Assembly (NCBI GenBank): GCA_030770545.1 | Contig: CM061102.1 | Location: forward strand, 13,012,501-13,076,500 | DNA from: Macropodus opercularis | Lineage: Eukaryota; Chordata; Actinopteri; Anabantiformes; Osphronemidae | Length of the DNA: 64,000 nucleotides | Direction of reading: 5' to 3' | In this document: in pieces, positions 40,430 to 53,606 of the stretch | How the letters are laid out: every line of letters starts with the position of its first letter | How positions within the stretch are numbered: position 1 is the stretch's first letter | Translations under genes and position numbers: made by a program | Notes under the pieces: model-generated | Seen by the model: the letters and a program-made list of their open reading frames with translations, nothing else | Told to the model about the DNA's origin: nothing | Database searches by the model: none

Positions 40430-40840
40430 ACTAATTAGATGATTCACTCTGACCTGTTAACAGGGCCTCGCATTAGCTGTGTTTGGGCAGTGGAGGGAGG
40501 TCAGAGGATAGCACAGGGCCGCATAGTACAGGGGATTGGATGGGATTAACCTTGCCCTGCCCCTTTTGGCCCTGGGCCCAGACATCCCAGGAAGAGTGGA
40601 ATTAGCTAAACCAGGCAGAGCCATCTGATCCAACTCCTCATCCAATTACTGCCTTATCTCCTGGTCAAATGAGATCAATGCATGGAGGCCAAGAAGACCT
40701 GGCAGACTGGCGAAGGTGCGATAATCAGCAGTAGGGAGCACAGCACTTAACTCTCCCGTGTCCCCGAAAGAGCCAGAGCATGTGTTAGGAGCACCACTCA
40801 CTGCCATTAGCTCTCAGTACCTGGTAGAGTCTGACCTGCA
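40430..40840. promoter_or_regulatory. CNE-like block
   Basis: Unique sequence containing AACTAATTAGATGATTCAC, GGATTGGATGGGATTAACC (two paired-type GGATTA-like cores), GGAATTAGCTAAACC and CATCCAATTACTGCC. No splice or coding signal. Enhancer-like by texture only. Confidence 0.27.
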
Positions 40841-42130
40841 CTTTGCATGAGGACAACCTGGTGTAGTGCATTTATACATCTTAGCATTTTGTGTTCAAGT
40901 GCTGCACTTAGGAAGGTGAATAATGTGCATAATTACAGTTTTACCTCTTATCCTTGGTGAATCTACCCAGCAGATTACACTGACTAAAAGGTAGTAGAGA
41001 GGACAAAAAGCAAAGTAATTGCTTTTTATATGTATAGAGCATGAAAAGCACTTTTAAGCATTCACAGTTGTTAAGAACAGCCCTGCGCAGCTAATATAGT
41101 CGACTGGTAATTTTCTTGTCAATTAGTGGGGAAAACAAATGTTTGACATTTGGAGGCGTAATTATGAAAATAATTAACCTCTGTATGTGCCATAAAAGCA
41201 GACAGTTGTTCTCTCTACCTGCACTTCTTGAAATCAAATAATGTATTTGATTGAATACATTTCTTGACGTTAAAAGCAGGATAAGCTTTAAATGGAATGT
41301 TTTGTGAAGTAAAATTCTGTGTAACATGTTCTTATTTATGGTTTTTCACTTAGTAAGACTTAATTTAATAAAACATATTATAGACCTTTAGTAGCGCACA
41401 GGCTGCAGCACACAAACGATTCCAAAACTCCCGTCATTGTCCTGTGACGATTTCCATTGACTAAAGTTATTTATGAATGAACTATCGCAGGGAAAATACA
41501 GACTCATGTTAATATATCGTGAAAATAGATTTTTTTTGGTACATAAAGTCTTGCTGGCTGAGCCATAATATGATATAAAGCCCTTCATATTTATTCCTGA
41601 TATTTCTGCCATGCCAATGATTGTATTGCAGCAGTGATGTGTCCCTTAGCCATCTGGAGGACTGTTCTGTGCCCACAGTATAGCTGGAGAGGGACCCATT
41701 GTGGTGAATTTATGTTCGGCTATTTCTTCTTATGCCTGTGTTCTGGGCACAAGTATTCACTGGAGAGCAATAGGTAGCCCCGAAAGCGTGTCTGTCCTCA
41801 GCTGTGGCTATGCAGTTGGACAATACTGCCTCCTCCTTCCACCTGTCTCTGGCCGCTCCTCCTCCGCTCAGCCCAGTTACATTAAAGACCTCTTAAATTC
41901 ACCACAGCAGCCCGGCCGCACGGGGAGAGCTGGCATCACAGGGGCCCTCTGACAATCAGCACCCGGCTAGAGAGCACTAATGAGCACTGGGAGAGGCGGA
42001 GAGGGCGTTGGCAGATTGCACACAGACAGCAGCGGTGGCGGCTAGGATTGGAGGGGGGTTGTTAGGAAGGGAGGCAGTGGGCTGGCATGTTGCTGGGCTG
42101 CGTCCGGCACAGCACTGACTAGATTAGCTT

Positions 42131-42145
42131 CCAGGGGGCAGAGCC
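42131..42145 (+). promoter_or_regulatory. CTCF-like core motif
   Basis: CCAGGGGGCAGAGCC on the plus strand matches the CTCF core. Together with the minus-strand core at 45758 it forms a convergent pair about 3.6 kb apart. Motif match only. Confidence 0.3.
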
Positions 42146-43015
42146 GCAGTCAGTTTGGGAAAATATCACAGCCCATTAGTTAGGAGCAATGAAATGGAGT
42201 CAACTTCTGGGACTCCATTAGGCACGCTGCGCTTAGGCAGACAGCGTCCCTTGGTGTGATGTTGCTATTCTGGAAGGATTGAGCACAGAGATATAATTGG
42301 ACTGGGGAAATCAAGAAAGTTTCAGTGGTCCTGGTGGGGCTCTCAGACAGAAAATGAGAACACATGCCTTTGTATTTTCTCTCTCTCTCCCTGTTAGCTT
42401 TACAGCTTTTTGAAAAGCAGGAGCAAAAAGGCAGCCACTATGTTTGGGTTTTTCCTTTCATTTTATTCCTCCACACACACTCTCTCCTCCCGTCTGTAGC
42501 TCTGTCTTATTGGATTGTACCATCTGTTTTAAATGTTTTCTTTTTTTTTCCATTTGTGGCTCCAGCTCTGACTAACCCTAAGCTAAACAATATGCATTTA
42601 TTCATCCGTGCCTTTTTCAAAGCATCGGTGAAACTGAGCATTGTGCCTAATAATAAACATGGCTTAGACTAACGCAGGCTGCTTGCTAAGCCTCACAAGG
42701 CTGTTTATTACAGTCCACTGCCAGTTAACTCAACTAGTTTAAAGTAAAGCATTACTTGTAATGCTTCTATGCTGCGATGCCCTTCCTCTATTAATAATGT
42801 CTGTTTGGTTCCCAGTAGGCAGAAGTCACATGTAGATAAAGTGGACAGGCCTCAGTGCTTCAGGTAATTGATGTGCAGTTTTAGCGCCATCATGGGATGT
42901 TTCCATCTCTCCATTTTCAGACGCCATGCATCACTTGACTTGCCCAACATGCTCCATGTAGTCTGTCCTAAATAAAGGACATTTTGCCAGTTCTTCAAGT
43001 TACGTACCTCACAGC

Positions 43016-43047
43016 AGTAGTCCGTCATATTAGTAGTCCGTCATATT
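43016..43047. repeat. Tandem duplication of a 16-bp unit
   Basis: AGTAGTCCGTCATATT occurs twice, head to tail, with no mismatch. It is a recent small duplication with no assigned function. Confidence 0.97.
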
Positions 43048-43937
43048 CTTGTCATGCCTTCAGTCTAGTGGCAGCAGAGTACGAGTCCATTGTTGATGTT
43101 GTCATTGCTTATCTGCCGTCCACCCGGTTAGTCAGTGACATACTGGCCTATGTATTACTGCTGTGAGCATTAGAAACCTGGTGCGTATTACTGCATTGTA
43201 AGCTGTTTACTCTGTACATACTGTACTTACCGTTGCTTATTCAAAGGATTGGTCGGGGATCAATCAGGACCTGTCCATTCATTGTAATTGGTTTTGTGAG
43301 GTATTGGGTGTAATAAGATTTGAAGGTCAGAGGCAGAAACATTCATTGAAACACGGAGACAGTGTGTTTTGTTCATATATGTGTTATTTATGCATACAGT
43401 AATAGTGTGAAGAGACAACATGACATGACATGCAGAGCTGAAACATGCTGATAAAGCTGCTGCTTTAGAAAAGGGGAGCGCCGCGTCTCCTTTGCTCTGG
43501 CTCTTTGTCCTTTCTATTCATAGAATTATATGCCCATAGCAAAAGAGCGTTGACATTTGTGAACCTCTTGGGAATGCATCACCATGAATGTTATCAGCAC
43601 CTGGAAGGCAGCCCTCAGCCCCCACACATCCCCGGTAGGTGCTCTCAGCCCCTGCCTCAAAGGGCGCACCCCACCTCAACCTTCCACCCCTGACCTGTGT
43701 GCTAGTCTGAAGAAAGAGTCCCTGACAGCTCCTTTGATGGCTGCAGGAGCAGGGGAGGTTTTTGGTGGCTTTTAAAGAATAGGTGAAATGGAGGGTAAAA
43801 AGGGGGCTAGCCGTTTGAAATGTCTGCGCTGAGATCTAATCAGCTTGCAGTGGCTGTGGCCCTTTGTAAAGTAGCGCTGTGACATTAACAGCTATCAGCC
43901 TCTCCTGGGTCCAGGCCTCACAGAGCGCCTCGTGTCA

Positions 43938-43974
43938 CCCCCCCCCCCCCCCCCCCCCCCCCCCTTCCTGAGTC
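43938..43974. repeat. Uninterrupted C37 homopolymer
   Basis: Thirty-seven consecutive C on the plus strand (G on the minus strand). Runs of this length are rare in vertebrate DNA. It could form an i-motif/G-quadruplex and its exact length is likely to be uncertain in any assembly. The Gly-rich minus-strand reading frame across it is not a gene. Confidence 0.97.
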
Positions 43975-45757
43975 CTGAGTAACCCTCTGGAACACATCAT
44001 CCACCTCAGTCCCAGATTTGGATTTATTCCCCTCCCAAAGCCGCCCTGACAGGTTTGTTATCTGTTCACCTGGTTGGCGAGCCCTGGAGATTTGCAGCAC
44101 CTGGCAGTTAGGAAGGGGAAGTGCTACAGGAGAAGCAGGGCAAGTAAATGTCAAGTGAACCACCAAAAATGGATATTATAGCTTCTGGGGATCATAGAAG
44201 GACAGGGGGAGAGATGGTCTGTCTCTTCTGTGTGGTTTACAGCCCACCACTCAGGATGACAGTGTTTACTGAATTCCCTTCTATTGATTTTCAAACTACA
44301 CTGCTAGACTTCTTCTTTATGTGCGTCGCTATTAGACACATGCTGTAACCACAGATAAACTAGTGACATTATTGATTAGCACAAAAATTAGTTTGCCTCC
44401 ACTTTTTGTCAAAGGCTGCTTTGAAGTTTCCTTGAGCGAGTGAGATCAAGCACCTAAATTACTTTGCTTTATTAAAAATCATTTTTCTCCCAGAACTGCA
44501 TTACAATACTGATGACTGAGCTTGTGCTTCAGACTGCTAATTTATTTTGTATTCTGTGGCCAATGGTTCCTGTCAACTTTAAGTATTCTCTGTACTGTAT
44601 CTCCCCACTTTAATATAAAACAGACCTTTAATAGAAATAATGTCTGGTATGCATAAACATTAATACAAGCACAGATGATGTTACTCTGCTGGATTTTCTT
44701 TTGTAGGCTGTTGTTATTAAAACAGAAAATACTTTTCCTATGACTCACATCTACTTCAAATACCCAAACCTGATTTTTATAATAAAAAACAAAATGCAGT
44801 CTCTAAGTTGGATCTGCCAAACTACATTTATAACCAGTTTAACGCCAGAGAGAAGCCGTATTTCAAGATGTTGGAATGGTATAGCTGTGTGTGGGTGGGG
44901 CGCTGCTCTGAGATACTGAGAGTCAAAGATCTCACATATCATCTGTGGAACTGTTTTAGTTATCCCCCAAGTCCTAGCCTAAATCAACAGGTAATACGAG
45001 GAACACAATTTAATAAAATGTCAGACGGGTCTTTAAACTTCTCCTTTCAGTGTTTAACCACACACTGGAAGGTGCAATAAGGTCATTTCGCATTGAACGC
45101 AATATTAAAAATGTTTTTTGTGTGTCACTCAAGACTCTCAAAGTGGTGATAGAATTCCATTTTATTAAATGTATCCTATCATTCCACGCACCATAAAAGC
45201 TGTTTAGCACGTGGAGCTTCGTGGTTTCACTCTGCGAACCCTCTGCAACTGAGAGGAGAAAGTAAATAGAATGTGACATAAAAACATAGATGACTTGAGA
45301 AATGGTAAACACTCGCGCACAAAATATTTTGAGCATACTACTAAATGTTCTGTAACGTTTATGTTCTCGTTCTGTTTTCTGACCTATTATTGCCGTGTCT
45401 TTTCTTTTTACAGCCCATTCCCCGTTTTCCCTCCTACATTCCTTTGTAGAATTTGGGACTTTCAGCACATCTGAGTTAAACTGTAACCTAGTGTCTTGCT
45501 GTAATTTTACCAGATGCTGTGCCATTTAGCAGGTTTAAGCAACCGTTCAGTCGACGTTGAGAGTATTGCCACGTCGCAGCGCTTCCAGTGGTGTTATTAA
45601 ATGTGGTTGCATCATTCCCTCACATCCTCATTTTGACCACATAATCTCGTAGAGAGCAATCCTCTGTTGTATTTTGTAATGTGTTTTCCGTGCGACGGGG
45701 ACTGGCTTTTGTGTCTTGATTAACTGACTTGCTAATAGGGCTTGTCACAGCTGTTTT

Positions 45758-45767
45758 CGCCCCCTGG
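45758..45767 (-). promoter_or_regulatory. CTCF-like core motif
   Basis: CGCCCCCTGG reads CCAGGGGGCG on the minus strand, a perfect CTCF core. Motif match only. Confidence 0.33.
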
Positions 45768-48700
45768 AGTTCCAGCAATATCTATTCTGGTGAACTGGAG
45801 CCATATTACCTCTGATTTAAAGCATCTACCGGGTGTATGTTTATTATAGATTGTTGCGGTTTACAGAGTATACAGTTCCACATTAAATGGTTCACCTGTT
45901 AGCCCTCTGATCCTGCTCCCATGCTCTCTGAGGAGAATGGGACCTAAACTGTGTGATAATTTTTCTAGCCTTAATTGCATGGCTCCAGTGAAAGCTTTGC
46001 TGATCTCTCCCAATCCTTTTAGAACTACTTAAACGTTCCGCTTGGGTGTGGATTAGTGGATAATGGACCCAGCAGCAGGCCAGGTACAAGCTATTGAAGT
46101 GCTCCTGAGATAGCCTTGGTGGGCCCTAGGGGTAGAGGGGGAGGGTTCATTGTTGGTGTGACAGTTTGGCTGAGTGGATTACATGCAGTTTAGGGGACTG
46201 TATTGGATTGGGGCTGTGCCCAATTATCCTCTTGGATTGGAGTGCAAGTGAGTAACCTCCTATCCCAATTTCCAGTGCACCAGGTGAAGCCTGTAGGATC
46301 CTGCTGCTAGGTGAGAATATTATCCTGAGTTTAAGTCTAAAGTGGTCGTATTCCCAATGGGACAGACTGGTAAAATATTCAAATGCTGCTACTTTTCTTT
46401 TTACTACTTTACTTGCTTCTTAACAGCATAGGTTAATTGATAGTTAAGTACTTACATATATTGATTTATAGCATGTTTTTCCTTTTGTAGCACAACAGAT
46501 TTGCGTGTTTTATGGTATGTTAACTATGAATTGTTTCCTGGGGAATTTATACTGTGCTTTCAAATGGGATTAGTTGAAATCTTCTGTTGTTGTGGAGACT
46601 TTCTAAACCGTGGGAAAAACGGATGTGGGTGAATAGAAAGCCTAGGTGCAAATTTAGTCTGTGTGCTTGGTAGGAAGGGTTTATTGATGGGTTAATGGTT
46701 AATTTCATATCAGAATTAGTCATTTCCAACTCGTGAACAGCCTTCGTTTGAACTGCCAATACATAATTACATAATCCAATATATGTGACTGCTTCTGCAG
46801 AACAGAACTTGAACTTGTTTATTTGACAGGGACGTCCCACATTAGTGAACAGCATTGTTCAACTACTGTCCCTCGACAGATTTTACAATCTCATGCAACA
46901 TTTAGATGTTAGAGTCTACATATGTTGCTTTTACAGGATGGGTTTGCAGTTTTTCATGTTTTTGTTAAAACTACCCGCATGCCCACAATTTCAATGTACA
47001 GTAATGGCTTTGCTTGCAGTAATGTACAAACTGATAATTCAATAAGGTCATTTAAGTCTGACATACAGTATAACATATCTCGCAGCATTTGTAGATTTAC
47101 TTTATTTTTATTCTAAAGTTTTTTTTATTACTACAACTATTATTATACTGTGTTTAATAACCTACTATAGTCTACCTACTATAGTGTCTTTCTCTCATTC
47201 ACATTGGCAGAAGAGATATTTCTAATGAATTTGCATCAGACAAATCCTCTCACCTCTCTGCGACTCTCCCGGCAGATTCAGTGAAAGGTGACCAGGCAGA
47301 GTAAACCCAACTACTGTCACGCTGCCTCAAAACATTCTGCGTTCAGATTTACTGTCAATTTCATAAGAAAATGCCTCATTTGACCTCATGCTCATCTGTT
47401 TGCTTTCCACGTTTAGCATGATGTGAATGTCTGTTAGAAATACTCCAAATCCAAATACTCCAATACTCCAAATGAAATCCAGTCCCTCCCTTCCCAGTCT
47501 TCTTGAAAGTCTTAAATGCTGTTTTTAAGGTACACCACCAGCCCACCCACCCCGGTTGTGACATTTTTTCCTATCTTCTCATATGTTTTGCAGTCATTCG
47601 TGCCACTGCTGTGTTGTAAGGATGCATTACTTTGCCATGCATTCAATATGAGATAGAATTTTCAGTTCTGCCCATCACAGAGGCTTATAGAGACCTGTCC
47701 TTCAGTGATTCCGTCGTTCTAAATTTGGTCGTAAATAGCTGCTTGATACTGCATAGCTAAAAGAAGGGTTATACAGCTTGCTCACTGAGAGATTTTAGAG
47801 TGTTTATTTTTGCGTTGGTCAATAAATTTGTCTCTGCCTTGAATAAACATCGGAAAGTTTAGGTTTATCTGCATTTGCACTCTGTTACCTCATGTGAAAT
47901 GGTCTTTGTCAGTTGTGCACTGCATGCACAATTATAATTTACTGCCAGTGCAGTTTTCAATAACATAACACAGTCTTTTTAATGGTAAAGTAACTCTTAG
48001 CCCCCCCCCTCTGGCCCTACCCGACTTCAGTGCTCATATGGGGAGCTGTCAGAGCCTGCTGTCACTTTTTGCCTGTTACTTTTCTATTTTTTCTGGGGAA
48101 TTGCAAGTAGATAACAATGAGCCCTCTGGCTATGCTCATCTGATTCCATCAGGAAGAGGAGAAAAGCACCACGGTGCCTTGGGAATATTGTTCCTGAAAA
48201 TTGTAATTTGCCAACTCGATCAAATCCTAGGAGAGTAGAGAAGATGAAGAGAAGACAGATTTCACTTGCTTTATTTATTAAATTTGATAACTGGTACAAG
48301 CCTCCAGAGGGGCAAAACATTCTTCTGTGTATCATTTGAAAAGAGGTAAAGAAAATAGAGGAGATCCTTCAAACACAGGCTCCCAATAATTCAATCAGCG
48401 TGATGTCCACCGTATTAACAGTATGTGATCCTACTCTCCTGCCTTTCTCCAATACCTCAATATAAGACTTATTCCCTGATATAATTTGCTGTATTTTTCG
48501 TGTGTAAACAACCCAAGTATGTCACTCTTGTAATCAGGTAGACCTTACAATGCAGCATTTGATTTCTGTGCAGTTCAGGCAGATCTGTTTTTGTTTTTTT
48601 TTCTTGTACAGTAGAAGCGAGTCAATGATTTGTATTGATTTGTATCAACCAAAGGCATCTTTCCCGTGCTTGATGTCTGCCTAATGAGTGGACATCAGTG

Positions 48701-49589
48701 GCTACAGACCCTCCCCAGGGCTGACCTTACAGTAAAAAGGAAGTCAGTTAATTGATTAGATGGTAGGTGCTGTTTGGTGTTAGACAAGCAAAGAGGCTAC
48801 TGTATCTCACTCTCCACTGCCCTCAGGCAATTTCAGGAGGCAATTGTTTAATAAAACTTTGTTGTTAGTTCTCCCCCTTTGTCCAGAAAAGCTCCCTTCT
48901 TAGTCCCACAGGCCTCCTTAGGGACCCTTTACACAAGTCAGAAAGGAGGGGAAAGAAACATTGCCACAAAGCCATACTTGAAAGGTATCACTTTGCAATC
49001 TGTCCGTCTCCCAGCTTTGGCGTCTCATTTGTTCTGTGTGCTGATGTGCATCAGGGCTTCGGGGCAAGGTGATAGTCTCCAGGGACGAGTTGCAAAGGAA
49101 AGTTACCTGAGGAGATAAGGTGGTGAATAGAAGAGGAGGAAAATCGTTTTCTGTGCTTCGGATATTTGTGTTTCTTTAAAAACCAGTAGCCAGAGTTCAG
49201 CAGTATCCCTGCAGAAACTTGACTGCAGAGCCAGAGGTCCTTGAATAGGTTGTCTTTGAATGGCTGGGGGACTTTTGAATGTGCTCTGCCTGAACGAGAG
49301 ATCTTTGACAAGTGAGGGTTTTGTGGTTCTCCTGCTGCTGTTATCATGGCTGCCTTTATTCCCTGGAAGAGTAACCAGTCCGCTTGCTAGTATTGTAATG
49401 ATGACACATGTTTACATTTGTGGGACAATGCCCTGTATGCGGCGGACTGTCGTTAGATAGTGTCTCGCCGAAACGTTTTCACAATTATGTCATGAAATAT
49501 AAAATTAAATCTGTCCCAGCGATATAGTGCTAAGATGACACCGTGTAGTGTACATGCATGGAAGACACAAATGTCCTATTTGCTTGGAT

Positions 49590-50460
49590 AGTGAATGATT
49601 GACATACCACACCTCCAGGCAGCAGTAACGTGTAATTCCTCCTGCTAAATTCCTGAGCCTTTTAATTGTTCAGGATACAGAAATTCGTATAGTTTTTGTA
49701 ATTAACAAATCACAGTTTATTCTGCAGTGCATAACAATTCAATTTGTTGATTGCCCCCTCCTTCCACCTCTCTCTCTTCAGCTATTTAGGAGCAAAAGGG
49801 AAAGAAAACTAATCTCGTTGAATGTATTAATTCAACATGATGAATCCTGTATTCAAGTCAGTGGAGTGAATAATTAAAATTAGCTGATAAAACTTTCAGC
49901 AGAATTACTTTGCCGAAATTGCTGAACAGATGTGTCATTTTAATGAAAATCCACAGCCAAGCTCCTTTCCCCTTCCCCTCTGTCGGATAAAAATATTATT
50001 CCCATGGCACATTCTTAATTTGGTAGTAAATACACTCGCAGCCATCTCCGGAAGGCTGGGTGGGAGTGGGTGGAGGGAGAGGAAGAGCAACTTGTCACAC
50101 TTAGTAACTTGATTTCTCCCCCTGCATGCAGTAACAGCTATCTTCAGTAATTCATAGCACTCCATTGTTGCAGCAAGTCCCAAGGAGGACTTATTAAAAT
50201 GCAATAATCTCCCTATTTAAACAGAAACAATAACCATTAGAATTCCCGCAGATCTAAAACAGAGTGTAAGCCCCCATCTGCTGTGAATGATTAGAGTCTT
50301 GACGAGGGAATTTAATTTGCAACATTCAGAGATGGGAATCTGAGCAGATCTCTCCTCCGAGGCTCTCGCCCTCATACTCATTTGCCTTTCGCTTTATTTG
50401 TCTTTTTAATTATTTATTTAGCTGCCACTAACGTTGCTCTAGAGAGCGGCCATTGGATGC
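49590..50460. promoter_or_regulatory. CNE-like block rich in homeodomain sites
   Basis: Among the densest TAAT regions of the window: CTTTTAATTGTTCAGG, TTTTTGTAATTAACAAATC, GAATGTATTAATTCAAC, GAATAATTAAAATTAGCTG, CATTTTAATGAAAATCC and CTTTTTAATTATTTATTTAG. The sequence is complex and repeat-free over nearly 900 bp, the texture expected of an AUTS2 intronic enhancer. Conservation was not tested. Confidence 0.35.
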
Positions 50461-53400
50461 ATTCATTCTAGACAACTTTAGTGTTAACATAACATGCAGG
50501 GAATGTGATCATAAATGATCATACACTGTAAGGTAAAGGTAGGCTCTACTCCATCAATCCATAGAGGCACAGTGGTCCTGCATCGTTTCAAATACATGCC
50601 AAATAGGAGGGCTGCACCCTCCATAAAGCCCCTCAGCAGGCTAAAATGTAGCAGGTGCAATGCTAAACCTATATTAAAAAGTGCCTTACTCTGCAAGTTG
50701 CAGTATTCCCGTGGGCTCCTCGCGCTACTGATCTCTCTGCCTGGTATCATCCATTTCAGGTTACCAGTGTTCCAAGCGAATCCTAATTCCTCTCTCTGGT
50801 TAGCCACGTGCCCTAGAGACTTCAGATAATGAGCTCAGAGGTTAAAAAAAGTGGAGTGCCAGTCCCAGAAGGTGTTGTTGAGTTATGGATGGGAGGGAAA
50901 GATCTATGGAGCCACCAGAGACCCAGAAAGGGCCAAACCTTTGGCAGAAGGCATATTGTTCCCAAATTTGAAAGGAAAGCTGTGCCATTTTGTATTGCAG
51001 CTAATTGGCACTCAATGGAGGAGGGCTTCCTTTATTCATTTATTGATCCCAGAAATATACAATAAGCAGTGTGGCATTGAAAAGTTAATGAAACGGATGC
51101 TGGTTCACATTATCATAAGACATTCATAGAGAAACCTTCATATAATGTATGTGTTAACTCCTAATGGCATCAATTAGGTCAACCAATTAAGTCCTAATGA
51201 TGCCATCACTAAGCCTTCATTCAGGCTATTATTCTAAATGTATTTCTTTATACAGTATTAATTCTTGGAGGCAACTGGACAGTAATCAAAATATCACAGA
51301 TGTAGTGTAAAACAATCGTGAAAATAGCAGTTCAAAGAGTTCATAACCTTCCAATACATGTGTTGTGTGTATGTGTGTATATATACATGTATACAGTGTA
51401 TGTCTGCACAGATGGATGTTATTGTGGAAGCGTTTTACTCTCTGGTAGTTTTGAATTCTTTTTTATCTTTAATCCTGTGATCTCATAAACGTTGTGCTCT
51501 GAAGCCAGTTTAAAGCTGGTTAAACTGTATAATACTTGCTTTAGCATCACTGAACACTGAGCGTTTTATTTTCCTTTCCAATAGCCTTTTTATTAGCGCT
51601 CAGTGCTTGTGGATGGTCTGAATGTGGGTCTGTGTGTGTTACGTGAAACATTTTTTGGGGTTGGGGTCTGCAGCACTTCACACAATGTTACTGTGTACAA
51701 CAACTGTACAGCTTTATAACTCACACTGTAGGAATCTAAATGTTACACCAATTCTTTTGATGACCACTTCTCTTGAATGCTATGTTCTCCTTTTAACGTT
51801 CTGTATTGTGCTCACCCAAAATCAAATAGTTGCCGTAATGCAGGAGTTGACTGACTGACGCCAGTGTAGTACAGCATTTTATTCATTAACTGCATGGCTT
51901 TACTTTGTTGACTTACTTTAGCTTTTGATGTGGTTAATTAATGAAGGAAGAAAATTGAACGTTCTCTGTGAGAAGGTGATGGGGGGGGCTCTGTCTAATG
52001 AGGCTAATCATCCATTGTAGATGTCCAATCCAGACAGACCTTTCTTTTGATTGCTTTGATTAATTGCAACACAGACTGTTGCTCTTACAGTTAGAATGAC
52101 AGGAAATGAAGACCACTCCAGCTAACCGCTGAGGTGAAGAGTGCGCAGCCAGGAGATTCCTGAAGGACTGCAGCTCAATCACCAGCTGTGTGGATGTAGG
52201 TAAAGTGTCATTAAGTTGGGGTGTCACACAGCCTGTAGTTTAGTCCTTGTATAATTGTGGTGATATTTACCTGCATTTACACACAGTATGACAACCTTGT
52301 AACCACGCACTTTAAATTGAATTAGAAAAATAACCTGTGTGGACACTTCAAATGACGTGTTTTACTCCCTTGGTTGTTGTTTTTTTTTCTAGCTTGAGGT
52401 TTTTCCACCTCATCAAGAAGTGAGACTTTAGTAATTAACTGTGCTTGTGTTGGTGCAGGATCTCATCACTTAACTGGCTGAGCTGAGCAGCAAGCAGTGC
52501 ATTACAGCTGGCACATTGCTGTCAGCTGCATAAATCTGCTCTGTTACAGTCCCATGGCCCAACTTGGAGGGCTGCGAGCAGTGTGATTGCTATAGAATCT
52601 GGCTGCCTTTCTGATTTTTAGGAAAGCTATTTTGAGCTTTCCAAGGCGCATCTAGCCCGACACCTGGTTCCGGCACTTTTGAATGTCTACACCTCATTTT
52701 GTCACAATAAGTAAATTCAGGCGTAAATGTATAAAAATGTAGCGAAATGTAAAAAGACACACCTCTTCTGCAACACGTAACCGATTACAATAGAAATGAT
52801 GAATGTGATGTTATTGCAAATCACAGAGTACACTATCATTCCACACGTTAGTCCCTGTATGGATGGTTTTCCAGTGACTCGCGCGTGCATTTAACATCAG
52901 TGTGGCAGAAAGTAGCATGAAATCTGTCAAGATATATGCTATTGAGGAACAGGCTTTCTCCACAGCCAGTTTGGTTCCAGCATAGTGTGAAAAATCGTAA
53001 TGAAGAGAGGCAAGTGAGGGGAAAGAATTCTTGACCTGCATTTTGTTGGTCTGGTGACAATGAGAAAGATAAGTGGTTGTGACAGTTGTGAATGATGTTC
53101 TGCCACGGGCCCGTAAGCTGTGCTGTGGCAACAGTGACACCGTTGTCAAACACACTTTTCACCGTGCCCAAGTCTCCCGTGAACCACCTAATGCAGCAAA
53201 TGGGAGCCCTAATTCTCCATTAATTCACAGGAAAAGGGAGATTTGGTCATGTAATTTTCTCCTCACTGACTGTTTTAAAGATTCCAATAACCGAGCGTTT
53301 ACAGTTGACTGAGCGAAAATTGCTCCCCCCCTCACCCGCACCAGCTCCCCTTGTCCTCTACCCCCCGCTTCTCCTCCACTTTTAACAACATCGGCACTCT

Positions 53401-53586
53401 GGCTGTGAAACCTAGTGATGCTTATAGCCAGACTTATTGCCGTGGTTATCTTTAATGACTTTGAAATGTATTGGCCTCGTTAATAAGCAGCAAGGTTATC
53501 AATTCCTCTAATTAGGCTGCACGCTCCCCAAAGAAATTTCACATTAAAGAGCCAAAAGATGAGTTCGAGGCAGGGGACGCTGGTAA

Positions 53587-53606
53587 GGGAGGGAGGGAGG
53601 GGGGGG
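53587..53606 (+). other. G-quadruplex motif
   Basis: Three GGG runs and a final G8, each separated by a single A, form an ideal parallel G-quadruplex sequence. A further G8 lies just downstream near 53613. It is on the non-template strand of auts2, so the nascent RNA would carry it too. A role is not shown. Confidence 0.8.

Larger units (their letters stand above)
39815..49589 (+). other. auts2: auts2 intron 4, middle part
   Basis: No supported exon. It contains the CNE-like block at 40430-40840, two CTCF-like cores facing each other (42131 and 45758), a tandem 16-bp duplication (43016-43047), the C37 run (43938-43974) and short imperfect repeats near 47162-47185 and 47440-47473. The longest non-low-complexity ORF in the window (minus strand, 45010-45525, 171 codons) shows no family motif. 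Confidence 0.5.

Noticed and set aside
45010..45525. 171-codon minus-strand ORF, the longest in the window
   Set aside because: No recognisable domain, no splice signals or polyadenylation context, and about one ORF of this length is expected by chance on both strands of 64 kb of AT-rich DNA.
52811..53171. Two overlapping minus-strand ORFs of 107-114 codons, considered as a transposase remnant
   Set aside because: I could not match any transposase motif or find terminal inverted repeats; left unassigned.
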